From Flavobacteriales bacterium UBA1531 (GTDB lineage: Bacteria; Bacteroidota; Bacteroidia; Flavobacteriales_D; Sanyastnellaceae): a stretch of DNA of 61,861 nt. The position numbers and the translations under genes were made by a program. Numbering within the stretch: the first letter of the stretch is position 1; each line of letters begins with the position of its first letter. Below are positions 26,662-36,139 of this stretch, in pieces. The DNA is taken from the NCBI GenBank assembly GCA_002323795.1, contig DCPZ01000004.1, positions 1 through 61,861 of the forward strand. The letters are read 5' to 3'. The notes below the pieces were generated by a model. It saw nothing but the letters and a program-made list of their open reading frames with translations, searched no databases and was not told where the DNA came from.

Positions 26662-29421
26662 ATGCGGTTACGCCTTTTTGTTTGCCTTATTCTCCTTGCC
26701 ACCTGCGGAACGCTGTTCAGTCAAAACAGGCTATCAACGCTCGGTCAGGCCATTGTAAATGAAGATCAGGATACCATCATCTTACGAGGCATGGGGCTCG
26801 GAGGATGGATGGTGCAGGAGGGTTACATGCTCCAAACCTCTGCCTATGCCAATCCCCAATGGGAAATCCGACAAAAAATCGTGGAAACCATTGGCGAAGA
26901 TGCGACAGAAGACTTTTACGATGCTTGGCTTCAGAATCATGTTCAGAAAAGCGACATCGATTCGATGAAGTCTTGGGGGTTTAACTCGGTGAGACTGCCC
27001 ATGCATTACAACCTCTTCACGCTTCCTATCGAGGAGGAGCCCGTTCCAGGCGAAAACACTTGGCTTGAGATTGGCTTTGAATTGACAGACAGCCTCATTT
27101 CTTGGTGCAAGGAGAATGAGATTTATGTTGTGCTTGACCTTCACGCTGCTCCAGGGGGACAGGGATATGACGCGGCCATTTCGGATTACAACCCTGCCAA
27201 ACCATCCTTGTGGCAAAGTCAAGAAAATCGTGACAAAATGGTAGCCCTTTGGAAGCGCTTGGCTGAAATTTATGCCGACGAAGATTGGGTTGCAGGTTAT
27301 GATTTGTTGAACGAGCCGAACTGGGATTTGCCCGGAAATACTGCAATGAGAGCGTTGTATGAGGAAGTCACAGATAGCATTCGAACGGTAGATTCGGACC
27401 ACATCATTTTCATCGAAGGAAATTGGTGGGCCAATGATTTTACAGGCCTGACACCACCTTGGGACGATAATTTGGTGTATTCGCCTCACAAGTATTGGAG
27501 CACCAACACTGTGGAGACGATGCAGTGGGTCACTACCATGCGGAATGAGCACAATGTCCCCTTGTATTTGGGCGAGAGTGGAGAAAATTCGAACGTGTGG
27601 TTTCGAGACGCAATTCGTCTTTTGGAGGACTTGGGAATTGGCTGGGCGTGGTGGCCATTGAAGAAGGTTGATAACATTTCAGCGATTTTGAGCATTCCGA
27701 AAACGGACAATTACCAGGCCCTTTTAGACCATTGGGGGGGAAGCGGTCCAGCACCAACAACAGAGGCTGCTACGGCAACATTGATGGAGCTCACCGAAAA
27801 TCTAAAAACTGGAAACTGTGCATTCAAAGAGGATGTTGTGGATGCGATGTTCCGACAAGTTTATTCGAATGATACAAGACCCTTCAAGGAGGTACCGTCC
27901 ATCCCCGGTGTGGTGTTCGCAGCGGATTTTGATCTAGGAGTAGTTGGATCTGCATACTCAGACACCAAAACCGCCAATTACCATGTGTCCACGGGTAACT
28001 ATACAGAATGGAACACGGGATGGTCTTATCGCAATGATGGGGTCGACGTGGAACCTTGCGGCGACGAGGTCAATTCCAATGGCTACAACGTAGGCTGGTT
28101 GGCGTCGGATGAGTGGATGAACTACACTGTCAATGTCGACTTGTCTGGAGTTTATGATGTAGAGTTAAGGGTTGCCGCAGGCGCTGATGATGGTACATTT
28201 CACTTTGAATTGAACGGTGCTGACATCTCTCAACCGGTTGTTGTTTCCAATTCAGGAGGATGGGCAAACTGGACTTCGATCCTGGTAGAGGATGTGATCC
28301 TATACGAAGGAGAATCGACGTTGACATTCTACATGGACCAAGCAGGTTTCAATTTGAGCAGCTTTGATTTCCTATACTCTGGTATGTCTCCTGACGATGC
28401 TGCTCATGCATTTGTTTCAGCTGAGACCTTGAACAACGATCAAATTGAGATGTCAGTGAACAAGCCGATTCAGGCACCACTTGCATCTGCCCCCGGGGGA
28501 TTCGAGATTCAAATCAATGGAGAAACGGTGGGTTTTAACGAAATCACCCTTGACCCCGCCAACCATCGAACGGTGATTTTCAACATGGATGAGCCGCTGA
28601 AGGGCACGGATGTTATCAAGATCTCATATTCCGGCATGGAAGTGCAAGCCGAGGACGGGTCTCAACTGGAGTCTTTTCAGTTGGAAGATGTATTGAACAC
28701 CTTGGATGTTTTGCATGAAATTCCTGGACGCATTGAAGCGGAGGATTTCTCCTATCAGAGTGGCGTGGAATTGGAGTCTACATCTGACGCAGGTGGAGGA
28801 GAGAACGTTGGTTACTTGGACGCTGGTGATATTCTAGAATATCAAGTGGACGTGACCAAGGCCGGATTCTACACAGTGGACTTTCGCACGGCATCTCTGG
28901 ATGGCTCAGGTTCTCTTTTGGTTCGCCTTGTTCGTGAAAATGGGCAGGTCATATACGTATGTCAATCTGATTTTGAACCTACAGGCGGATGGCAAGAATG
29001 GTCGACCACAACTGAAACGGCCAACCTGGATACAGGATTGTACACGATGCGTGTTCAAATTACGGATGCTCCATTCAATATGAATTGGATTCAATTCAAC
29101 TATGATGATGTGGAGGATGAGGAAGAGGAAGAAGAGGAGGAGGAAGTGACTTATGGATTTGCTTTTAACAAAATTGTCACGTTTCCAAATCCGGCGGCAA
29201 ATCAGATTACAATTGCATATGGATCTTATCTCAGTCAAGATTTAGGGCTCTCGATTTATGATGCGCGCGGTAGACCTGTTTATGGCCAGTCTTTTCAAAA
29301 TGTTTCCACACTTGAAGTACCCTTGGATTTAAGCAATCTCTCGATCGGGCTTTACCATGTTTTCGTTGAAAAAGAAAACGGTGAAATTGAAGTGGGTCGG
29401 TTTGTCAAGGCCTCGAATTGA
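26662..29421 (+). CDS. Secreted GH5 glucanase with two CBM6-like modules and T9SS tail
   Basis: 919 residues from ATG 26662 (signal peptide RLFVCLILLATCGTLFSQ; the promoter lies inside the longer frame, so the earlier start is excluded). GH5 spans about 30-370: LRGMGLGGWMVQEGY, DLLNEPNW with acid/base E218, and LYLGESGEN with nucleophile E305. The first motif resembles exo-beta-1,3-glucanases of GH5. CBM6-like module 1 lies about 412-572 and module 2 about 695-840 (GRIEAEDFSYQSG, ENVGYLDAGD). An acidic Asp/Glu run follows, then a T9SS type-A tail (FPNPAANQITIAY ... GLYHVFVE). Expected role: extracellular beta-1,3-glucan hydrolysis, feeding the SusC/D pair 165 bp downstream. Confidence 0.9.
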   Translation: MRLRLFVCLILLATCGTLFSQNRLSTLGQAIVNEDQDTIILRGMGLGGWMVQEGYMLQTSAYANPQWEIRQKIVETIGEDATEDFYDAWLQNHVQKSDIDSMKSWGFNSVRLPMHYNLFTLPIEEEPVPGENTWLEIGFELTDSLISWCKENEIYVVLDLHAAPGGQGYDAAISDYNPAKPSLWQSQENRDKMVALWKRLAEIYADEDWVAGYDLLNEPNWDLPGNTAMRALYEEVTDSIRTVDSDHIIFIEGNWWANDFTGLTPPWDDNLVYSPHKYWSTNTVETMQWVTTMRNEHNVPLYLGESGENSNVWFRDAIRLLEDLGIGWAWWPLKKVDNISAILSIPKTDNYQALLDHWGGSGPAPTTEAATATLMELTENLKTGNCAFKEDVVDAMFRQVYSNDTRPFKEVPSIPGVVFAADFDLGVVGSAYSDTKTANYHVSTGNYTEWNTGWSYRNDGVDVEPCGDEVNSNGYNVGWLASDEWMNYTVNVDLSGVYDVELRVAAGADDGTFHFELNGADISQPVVVSNSGGWANWTSILVEDVILYEGESTLTFYMDQAGFNLSSFDFLYSGMSPDDAAHAFVSAETLNNDQIEMSVNKPIQAPLASAPGGFEIQINGETVGFNEITLDPANHRTVIFNMDEPLKGTDVIKISYSGMEVQAEDGSQLESFQLEDVLNTLDVLHEIPGRIEAEDFSYQSGVELESTSDAGGGENVGYLDAGDILEYQVDVTKAGFYTVDFRTASLDGSGSLLVRLVRENGQVIYVCQSDFEPTGGWQEWSTTTETANLDTGLYTMRVQITDAPFNMNWIQFNYDDVEDEEEEEEEEEVTYGFAFNKIVTFPNPAANQITIAYGSYLSQDLGLSIYDARGRPVYGQSFQNVSTLEVPLDLSNLSIGLYHVFVEKENGEIEVGRFVKASN
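29110..29145 (+). repeat. GA-rich microsatellite coding an acidic linker
   Basis: Runs of GAG/GAA triplets encode the Glu-rich linker between the second CBM6-like module and the T9SS tail of the GH5 protein. Such tracts can change length by slippage without breaking the frame. Confidence 0.6.
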
Positions 29422-29480
29422 ATTTTAAAGACGTTTCGTCTGCATGTGGAAAATTTAAATTTTGAGTCTACCGCTCCTTC

Positions 29481-29511
29481 TTTGTCAAACAAAACATTCA
29501 GTGTAAATTGC
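29481..29511 (+). promoter_or_regulatory. Promoter of susC with GTGT-N7-ACAC palindrome
   Basis: TTTG (29481-29484), 19-bp spacer, TAAATTGC (29504-29511), one base off TAnnTTTG. The -7 box is framed by GTGT and ACAC (29501-29515), as at the GH5 promoter. The start codon is 74 bp downstream. The rest of the 164-bp gap holds a weak AGACG/CGTCT hairpin just after the GH5 stop. Confidence 0.5.
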
Positions 29512-29585
29512 ACACGAATCTGGGATCCCTTAATGAGCTGTTTCCCAGGTGCAAGGATTCTACATCCCTTTAAAATCAATCCTTC

Positions 29586-32500
29586 ATGAATAAGAATATG
29601 TTGCGCAATTTGCGCTCAGCACTGGCACTCATTCTGGCCGTCACATCGGTCTCGATGAATGCGCAAGCTCAATCTGTTGCCGTGTCCGGTAAAATACTCG
29701 ATGGCAATTCAGAGGATCCCCTGATCGGCACTACTGTCATGGTGGAAGGAACAACTACGGGAGCTGTAGCGGATGTTTCAGGAACATTCACCATCGCGGT
29801 GAATGCCCTGCCTGTAAATCTCGTCTTTAGTTTCATCGGGTACGATTCTCAAACGATTTCCGTGACTGACGCTTCTCCGCTTGTTGTCCGAATGGCAATG
29901 AATGCAGAGTTGGTCGATGAAGTTGTCGTTGTCGGTTACGGTCGACAGAAGAAGAAGGTATCTACGGGTTCCATTTCAAAAATTGATTCAAAAGACATAG
30001 AGGGCATTGCTGTTCCGGATGTAATCAGTGCACTGGAGGGCCAAACGTCAGGTTTGCTCATCAATGAATCCAGTGGACAGCCTGGAGCAGGGAAAAGCAT
30101 CCTTATCCGCGGTATTAGCACCAATGGTGATAACACACCGCTCTTCGTAGTGGATGGTTTACAGGTTGGAAACATAGACAACCTCAATCCGAGTGATATC
30201 GAGTCTGTAGACATATTGAAAGATGCCGCATCTAGTGCCATTTATGGTGCGCGTGCAGCCAATGGTGTTGTCATCATCACAACCAAAAGTGGAACAGGAA
30301 AAGATGCTGGTTCAATCACCTACTCAACCAGTTACTTGAATTCCCGTCCTTGGAAATTGCCCGAAATGCTCGGAGCAGAAGATTACGTGATGCTGATGCG
30401 CGAGAAGTTTGCCAACAGCAATCAAACAGCAGCACTGAACGCGCTGGGATTCCCGAATTTGGGCGACGCTCTATCCAATGATACAGATTGGATGAATGAG
30501 ATTTTCAATCCTGCGCAGGTGATCAATCACCGAATTACAGCGTCTGGCAAAAATTCTTACTTGTCCATTGATTACTGGAATCAAAATGGAGTGATAGGTG
30601 GAGAGAAGTCCAACTACAAGCGTTATGCATTGCGATACAACTCGACCAAGAAAGTCAAAGGCATTTTCACGCTTGGACAAAATCTGTACCTCAACAGAAC
30701 AGACAACAACAACATCGGAACGAACAGTGCCTTTGGTGGTGTGCAGTCGGATGCTTTTGCATACGACCCTCTGACCCCAGTATACAGTGAAGAAGGTCAA
30801 TACGGCTTTGCTCAGTCGCCATGGGTGCAGAAGGAGTACATCAACCCATTGAGTCGATTGTGGTTAATGAATGGCGATGGCAAATCAGACCAGATTTTGG
30901 GCAACGTTTTCCTTGAGGCGGAGCTGATTGATGGGCTGCGTCTGAAAACAGACCTTGGTTTTGACTTGAATTGGTGGGATTACCGAAATTTTACACCAAC
31001 GTATGAATTTCATCCTGCGGCGAGCAACTTGACCAACGATGTTGGTCAGGGCTCCGGAAACTTTCAGGGGATTCAATGGGAGAACACGGCGAATTATGTC
31101 AAGACCGTGAATGAGAAGCACAATTTCGATTTTCTTGTGGGTACTTCGTTTCGGGCGAATGAGTTCCGTCAAGTTGGAGGCAATACATCCAACATTCCAA
31201 TGGATTCTCAATTCAATCCGAACTTCCAGTACATCGATGCAGGTCAGGATACCCTGGACTTAACGTTTGGCGGAGCATCTGTCGATTATGCATTGATCAG
31301 TACATTTTCCCGTTTGCTGTATGATTACGATGAGAAGTACCTTTTCTCAGCGACGGTCCGTCGAGACGGCTCCTCCAATTTTGGAGCGAACAATCAGTTT
31401 GGTGTATTCCCTTCATTTTCTGCTGGTTGGGTCGCCTCCAACGAAGAATTTATGGGCGCACTTAAAGACATAAGCTTTCTTAAGATACGCGCATCTTGGG
31501 GTGTCAACGGGTCCGACCGAATAGCCCCACTAAGCTACGTTTCTCGTGTTGAGAATGCGTTCACGTATGCTTTCGGCACAGATGATCAAACCCTGAATAC
31601 TGGATCTGCCATGGCAACTCCGGCGAATCCAAATGTCAAATGGGAGGAAAGCGAGCAGATTGACATTGGTTTAGAACTCGGTATGTTCGATGACAAACTG
31701 ACCTTTGAAGCGGATGTTTATCGCAAAGTCACAAAGGATTTGTTGATGGCGCAATTAATCCCAGGATACATTGGAGCCACCAACAATCCGATTTCCAATT
31801 TGGGCGAAATTCGTAACCAAGGGGTGGAGCTGTCCTTGACGCATCGCGCTTCGATCTACGACGTGGACATCTCAACCACGTTCAATTACACCCACTTCAC
31901 GAATGAAGTGATCAATGTGGCTGGTGAGACAGGATTCCTGAACGGATGGGGTTGGCCTGTTCGAAATACCGCAATCACTCGCATGAGCGAAGGATATGCG
32001 GTTGGACACTTCATCGGCTATGAAAGCGATGGAATCTTTCAAGACCAGTCCGAGATTTTCACTCACTTGAATGCGGAGGGCGATTTGCTTCAACCCAATG
32101 CAGCGCCCGGAGACATCAAGTTCTTGGATTCCAATGGAGACGGCGTCATCGATTCAGATGACATCTCTGACATTGGAAATCCTTGGCCGAAGCACATCTT
32201 TGGTTTCAGCACCAACATCGACTACAAAAATTTCTACGTCAGCGCTGTATTCAACGCACAACTGGGGCATGATATTTACCGAACGTACGAACGGTCGGAT
32301 GTGACCTTTTCCAACTACCAGAGTTTCTGGCTGGGACGTTGGACGCCTGAAGCTCCCAGCACAGAGCTGCCGCGCTTGACATCCTCAGACCCCAACAACA
32401 ACCAGCGTCCATCGGACTTCTACGTTGAAAAAGGGAACTTTTTGCGGTTGCGCAACTTCCAGTTGGGCTGGAGTTTGCCAAAGCGTTGGATTGATAACGC

Positions 32501-32675
32501 AAAAATGGAAGAGGTTAAGGTTTACTTCACAGCGAACAACCTCTTCACCATTACTAATTATCGTGGATTTGATCCGGACATCGGCACGAGCGGTTGGATT
32601 TTAGACACTGGCATAGATAAGGGCTTCTACCCAAACAACCGATCCATTGGAGCGGGCATTAACGTAACTCTCTAA
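29586..32675 (+). CDS. susC: SusC/RagA-family TonB-linked outer-membrane protein
   Basis: 1029 residues. Signal peptide to about 29 (ILAVTSVSMNAQAQ). Carboxypeptidase-regulatory-like domain 31-115, then the SusC signature before the plug (VDEVVVVGYGRQKKK), plug 120-225 (SILIRGISTNGDNTPLFVVD, NPSDIESVDILKDAASSAIYG, AANGVVIITTKSG), and a large barrel. It imports oligosaccharides across the outer membrane together with SusD, which follows 11 bp later. The GH16/GH5 context suggests beta-1,3-glucan oligosaccharides. Full family length, no damage seen. Confidence 0.95.
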   Translation: MNKNMLRNLRSALALILAVTSVSMNAQAQSVAVSGKILDGNSEDPLIGTTVMVEGTTTGAVADVSGTFTIAVNALPVNLVFSFIGYDSQTISVTDASPLVVRMAMNAELVDEVVVVGYGRQKKKVSTGSISKIDSKDIEGIAVPDVISALEGQTSGLLINESSGQPGAGKSILIRGISTNGDNTPLFVVDGLQVGNIDNLNPSDIESVDILKDAASSAIYGARAANGVVIITTKSGTGKDAGSITYSTSYLNSRPWKLPEMLGAEDYVMLMREKFANSNQTAALNALGFPNLGDALSNDTDWMNEIFNPAQVINHRITASGKNSYLSIDYWNQNGVIGGEKSNYKRYALRYNSTKKVKGIFTLGQNLYLNRTDNNNIGTNSAFGGVQSDAFAYDPLTPVYSEEGQYGFAQSPWVQKEYINPLSRLWLMNGDGKSDQILGNVFLEAELIDGLRLKTDLGFDLNWWDYRNFTPTYEFHPAASNLTNDVGQGSGNFQGIQWENTANYVKTVNEKHNFDFLVGTSFRANEFRQVGGNTSNIPMDSQFNPNFQYIDAGQDTLDLTFGGASVDYALISTFSRLLYDYDEKYLFSATVRRDGSSNFGANNQFGVFPSFSAGWVASNEEFMGALKDISFLKIRASWGVNGSDRIAPLSYVSRVENAFTYAFGTDDQTLNTGSAMATPANPNVKWEESEQIDIGLELGMFDDKLTFEADVYRKVTKDLLMAQLIPGYIGATNNPISNLGEIRNQGVELSLTHRASIYDVDISTTFNYTHFTNEVINVAGETGFLNGWGWPVRNTAITRMSEGYAVGHFIGYESDGIFQDQSEIFTHLNAEGDLLQPNAAPGDIKFLDSNGDGVIDSDDISDIGNPWPKHIFGFSTNIDYKNFYVSAVFNAQLGHDIYRTYERSDVTFSNYQSFWLGRWTPEAPSTELPRLTSSDPNNNQRPSDFYVEKGNFLRLRNFQLGWSLPKRWIDNAKMEEVKVYFTANNLFTITNYRGFDPDIGTSGWILDTGIDKGFYPNNRSIGAGINVTL

Positions 32676-32686
32676 CGCATAGAATC

Positions 32687-34312
32687 ATGAACACGACATA
32701 CCGTAACCTTCTCATTCTCGCCGGCTTTACCATGGTCTTTGCTGCTTGCAACAAGGATCGACTGCAGGTGGACCCTGTGAACCAGTTTCTCTCGAGTAAC
32801 TATTACGAAACAGAGCAGCAAATTTCAAATGCGTTGATTGGAGCCTACGATCCTGTGGGGTGGTCAATGGCCTTTGGTCAGTGGATTTCTCCGACCATGT
32901 TTGGCGAAATCCGGTCGGACAATGCCAATGCGGGAGGGGATCCCTCCAACAATGATCAGCCGGGCTGGCAGGAGTTTGATGATTTCAGGAATACCAACAT
33001 CAATACGATAACGCATCCCATCTACCGCAGAAGTTACATTGGCATTGGCCGTGTGAATGCGCTGTTGGAATTGACAGAGCTGGAGAGTCCGGTGGTGGAG
33101 GTGTTCAAAGCTGAAGCGTTGTTCTTGCGGGCTTATTACCATTTCGAGTTGTTCCGTCACTTCGGTCCAATTCCGGTTGTGACCACCTCACTTGCACCCA
33201 ATGCACTTGATTTGCAGCGTAACACGTTGTCGGAAGTCATGCAGCAGATTGTTCAGGACTGTGAGGATGCTGCTGCTGTCTTGCCCGATATGGCTCCACT
33301 TGGAGAAGAGGGACGAGCGACAAAAGGAGCTGCACTTGCACTCATGGGGAAGGCATATTTGTATTGGGCGGATTTGAAAGGCGATGATGCAGGTTTGTTT
33401 GATCAAGCGGCCTCGGCTTTCCAGGATGTTGTTGATCTCGGTGTTTATGAGTTAGAAGACGACATGGATCGTTTGTATCAGCTGGGTGTGAGAAACACAG
33501 CTGAATCGGTTTTCGAGATACAGCATACCCCGCTTTACTCAAGCGATTGGGGTTGGAGTGAAGGCGTAGACGGCAATGCGATGATCCAATTGTGCGGCAT
33601 TCGCGGATTGTGCGCTGAGCACCCTGATTACGAGGCTGGGTGGGGATTCATGGCCGTCACAGAAGGCCTGTGGAATCACTTTTTGGATGATGATCAATAC
33701 CGCAGAGACGTGGCCATCATTTCTGAGGACGGACTCGCTCAGGATTTGAGTGACGCGGGCCTGAGTTGTGATCCATTGATTGACATGACACAAAATAACT
33801 TTCAGGATTACACGGGATACTGGCAAAAGAAGTATGCAAATTACAAAGCTTTTGCAGGCATGAATGTCAATGGTGGAAATGAGCACCTCACGAAAGCTTT
33901 GAACGCGCACTCGATCCGCTATGCAGATGTCTTGTTGATGCATGCCGAGGCTTTGCACCGTGGAACAGGCGACGACGGTTCGGCCATGGCTTCCATTGAT
34001 GTTGTGCGCGAACGCGCTGCAGGTCCCGGTGAAAATGCTGGCAATTTCCGCACAGCGGCCGATGTTATGGCCGCTGAAGGTTGGAGTTTGTTGGACTTGA
34101 TTTGGTACGAAAGACGAGCAGAGTTTGCTTGCGAAGGGGACCGTTGGTACGACTTGGTTCGCTCTGGCCGAGCGAATTCCAGTTTGTTTGTCGGTGATGG
34201 TGATAAGGAAGGAAATTTCAGTGATGAGCACCTTTGGTTGCCAATCGCTCTGGAAGAGACTGTGCTGGCTACGAGCCTAACGACCTACCCTGAAGCCGCA
34301 CTTTTCAATTGA
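32687..34312 (+). CDS. susD: SusD/RagB-family glycan-binding lipoprotein
   Basis: 541 residues. Lipobox FAAC at Cys21 (CNKDRLQVDPVNQFL). The family marks are all present: YYETEQQISNALIGAYDPVG near 45, YYHFELFRHFGPIPVVT near 148-165, an alpha-helical TPR scaffold, RYADVLLMHAEALHR near 420, and the C-terminal WYERRAEFACEGDRWYDLVR. It caps the SusC pore and binds the glycan. Same operon as susC. A 4-bp CTCC/GGAG stem followed by a T run (34321-34338) just after the stop could reduce read-through into the next gene. Confidence 0.95.
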   Translation: MNTTYRNLLILAGFTMVFAACNKDRLQVDPVNQFLSSNYYETEQQISNALIGAYDPVGWSMAFGQWISPTMFGEIRSDNANAGGDPSNNDQPGWQEFDDFRNTNINTITHPIYRRSYIGIGRVNALLELTELESPVVEVFKAEALFLRAYYHFELFRHFGPIPVVTTSLAPNALDLQRNTLSEVMQQIVQDCEDAAAVLPDMAPLGEEGRATKGAALALMGKAYLYWADLKGDDAGLFDQAASAFQDVVDLGVYELEDDMDRLYQLGVRNTAESVFEIQHTPLYSSDWGWSEGVDGNAMIQLCGIRGLCAEHPDYEAGWGFMAVTEGLWNHFLDDDQYRRDVAIISEDGLAQDLSDAGLSCDPLIDMTQNNFQDYTGYWQKKYANYKAFAGMNVNGGNEHLTKALNAHSIRYADVLLMHAEALHRGTGDDGSAMASIDVVRERAAGPGENAGNFRTAADVMAAEGWSLLDLIWYERRAEFACEGDRWYDLVRSGRANSSLFVGDGDKEGNFSDEHLWLPIALEETVLATSLTTYPEAALFN

Positions 34313-34379
34313 TCACGACCTCCTTCACGGAGATTTTTTTCAGCATTTATAATCAACCCAATTAAATAATTCATTTCAG

Positions 34380-36083
34380 ATGAACAAGACTTTAAAAGTT
34401 CTCAGCGTCATTTTCTTGTCGGGCCTCGTCATGACGGCCTGCAATAAAGACGACGAAAACACGGATCCAGCAGGCGTCATTGCGAGTTTTCAGTACGAGA
34501 TCAGTGCTGACAACTGGTCAGACGTTGTCTTCACCAACTATTCTCAAAATGCGTCCACGTATGCGTGGAATTTTGGCGATGGCGAAACAAGCACAGAGGA
34601 GAACCCAACCCATTCATTTGCTGCAGGTGGCACATACGATGTGATGCTTACAGCAACAGGTGAGGCTGGCACAGCTTCGAGATCAGAGACCATCACGGTG
34701 GTGAATCCAAACACTGCACAGCAATTCCTTACGGGAACAGATGGCAAGACATGGTACCTCAATCGTGAGGAAGTGGCCATGGGCATAGGACCTGGAATCG
34801 GAGACGTTTCTTGGTGGTCATTTGGCGGCGTTACACCACTAGGCGAGCGTCCATGTATTTTGGATGATTCATTTACGTTCAATCCTGACGGAACGTGGGA
34901 AAAGAATACGGAAGGAACAGTTTTTGTTGATTCGGATGCCAACGGCGGATGGTTGGGTAAATCAACGGAGAGCTGCCACACCGAGGATGAGCCTGATCTC
35001 TTTGTTGGACCCAATGGGGAAGACCTGAGCGCATGGGCAAACGGAGGAGATTATACGTTCAGTTTCAACAGTGCTCAGAACACGGTGGTCATCGAGGGCT
35101 TTGGAGCCTACATTGGGCTTCCAAACAAGACAGAAAACGGGGATAGCTACTTGCCAACGGCGACGAGAACGTATACAATCTTCAATATGGAAGAAGGTGA
35201 TATCGCTGATAAGCTCGATGTAGCAATTGTAAATTTGGGTGATGGTTCAGCGTGGAGTTTTTACTTGTTGAGCTACCACAATCCAGCGGATATTCCACCG
35301 GTTCCCGTGTCAAGCCCAATTGCTGGCTTCTCTTATGTCAAAGATTTGAATACGGTGACATTCACCAACACATCTTCAAACTCAACATCATACGAATGGA
35401 ATTTCGGTGACGGTGGTTTCAGCACAGAGGAAGATCCTGTTTACACTTACTCAGCGGATGGTGATTACACGGTGACGCTCACAGCCATGGATGACGATAT
35501 GCTGAGCGACCAAAACTCGCAAGTGGTTTCCATCAGTTCTGCTGTTTTCACAGCGGCAGACCTGTCCAGTGCGGAGGGAAAGGTCTGGAAGTTAGACGGA
35601 GAAAGTTCTTATTATGTTGGACCGGGTCAAGGAAGCAGCGAGTGGTGGGGTGGCATTGATGCCGCTGGTGTCATTCAGCGCGCATGCCAACTTGACGATG
35701 AATTCATCTTCTTTGATGACGGCACGTTCGAAATTGCAACGCAAGGCCAAGTATGGGCGGAGAGCTACATGGGTGGCGCCGACGAATGCCTTGATGATGG
35801 AGCGCTTGTAGCGCCATTCGATGTGTTCGGATCGGGTGTGCACTCTTTCACTGCAACAGATACTGAAATCACAGTGGATGGCCTAGGTGCATGGATTGGT
35901 TTCAACAAAGCATACAATGGAGGGGAGTTGAACGGCGAAGGAACAGGAACACCTGTCTCTTCAATTACTTACGAAGTCTATGAGTATAGCAACAATGACG
36001 GAGTTGAGCGAGTCACAGTAACAGTTGACTACGGTGATTTCCCTGGTGAGGCGTACTGGACGATGCGCATGATCGCGCAGTAA
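34380..36083 (+). CDS. Tandem PKD surface lipoprotein, probable glycan-binding SusE-like partner
   Basis: 567 residues. Lipobox MTAC at Cys21 followed by NKDDENTDP, an acidic surface-export-like signal. The protein is an internal duplication: PKD domain about 30-115 (YAWNFGDGETSTEENPTH), a beta-rich module about 120-300 (GKTWYLNREE, WWSFGG, CILDDSFTFNPDGTW), second PKD 315-390 (YEWNFGDGGFSTEEDPVY), second module 395-567 (GKVWKLDGE, WWGG, CQLDDEFIFFDDGTF). PKD-bearing lipoproteins sit after SusD in known laminarin loci of marine flavobacteria and bind beta-glucan. I infer the same here; ligand binding is unproven. Confidence 0.85.
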   Translation: MNKTLKVLSVIFLSGLVMTACNKDDENTDPAGVIASFQYEISADNWSDVVFTNYSQNASTYAWNFGDGETSTEENPTHSFAAGGTYDVMLTATGEAGTASRSETITVVNPNTAQQFLTGTDGKTWYLNREEVAMGIGPGIGDVSWWSFGGVTPLGERPCILDDSFTFNPDGTWEKNTEGTVFVDSDANGGWLGKSTESCHTEDEPDLFVGPNGEDLSAWANGGDYTFSFNSAQNTVVIEGFGAYIGLPNKTENGDSYLPTATRTYTIFNMEEGDIADKLDVAIVNLGDGSAWSFYLLSYHNPADIPPVPVSSPIAGFSYVKDLNTVTFTNTSSNSTSYEWNFGDGGFSTEEDPVYTYSADGDYTVTLTAMDDDMLSDQNSQVVSISSAVFTAADLSSAEGKVWKLDGESSYYVGPGQGSSEWWGGIDAAGVIQRACQLDDEFIFFDDGTFEIATQGQVWAESYMGGADECLDDGALVAPFDVFGSGVHSFTATDTEITVDGLGAWIGFNKAYNGGELNGEGTGTPVSSITYEVYEYSNNDGVERVTVTVDYGDFPGEAYWTMRMIAQ

Positions 36084-36105
36084 TTTCCGAACTGTATGAT
36101 ATGGA

Positions 36106-36139
36106 GAAGGGAATCGGTCATGGACCGGTTCCCTTTTTT
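36106..36139 (+). terminator. Rho-independent terminator of the glucan locus
   Basis: GGGAATCGGTC (36109-36119), loop ATG, GACCGGTTCCC (36123-36133), extended by A-T pairs, then a T run. One G-T wobble. It separates the locus from the convergent phosphatase gene. Confidence 0.9.

Noticed and set aside
26782..27552. 256-codon minus-strand frame inside the GH5 gene
   Set aside because: Opposite strand of the catalytic domain; His/Ile-rich random composition.
33539..34231. Long minus-strand open frame (230 codons) inside susD
   Set aside because: It lies fully within a clear SusD gene, has no recognisable domain and no start context; a codon-bias shadow.
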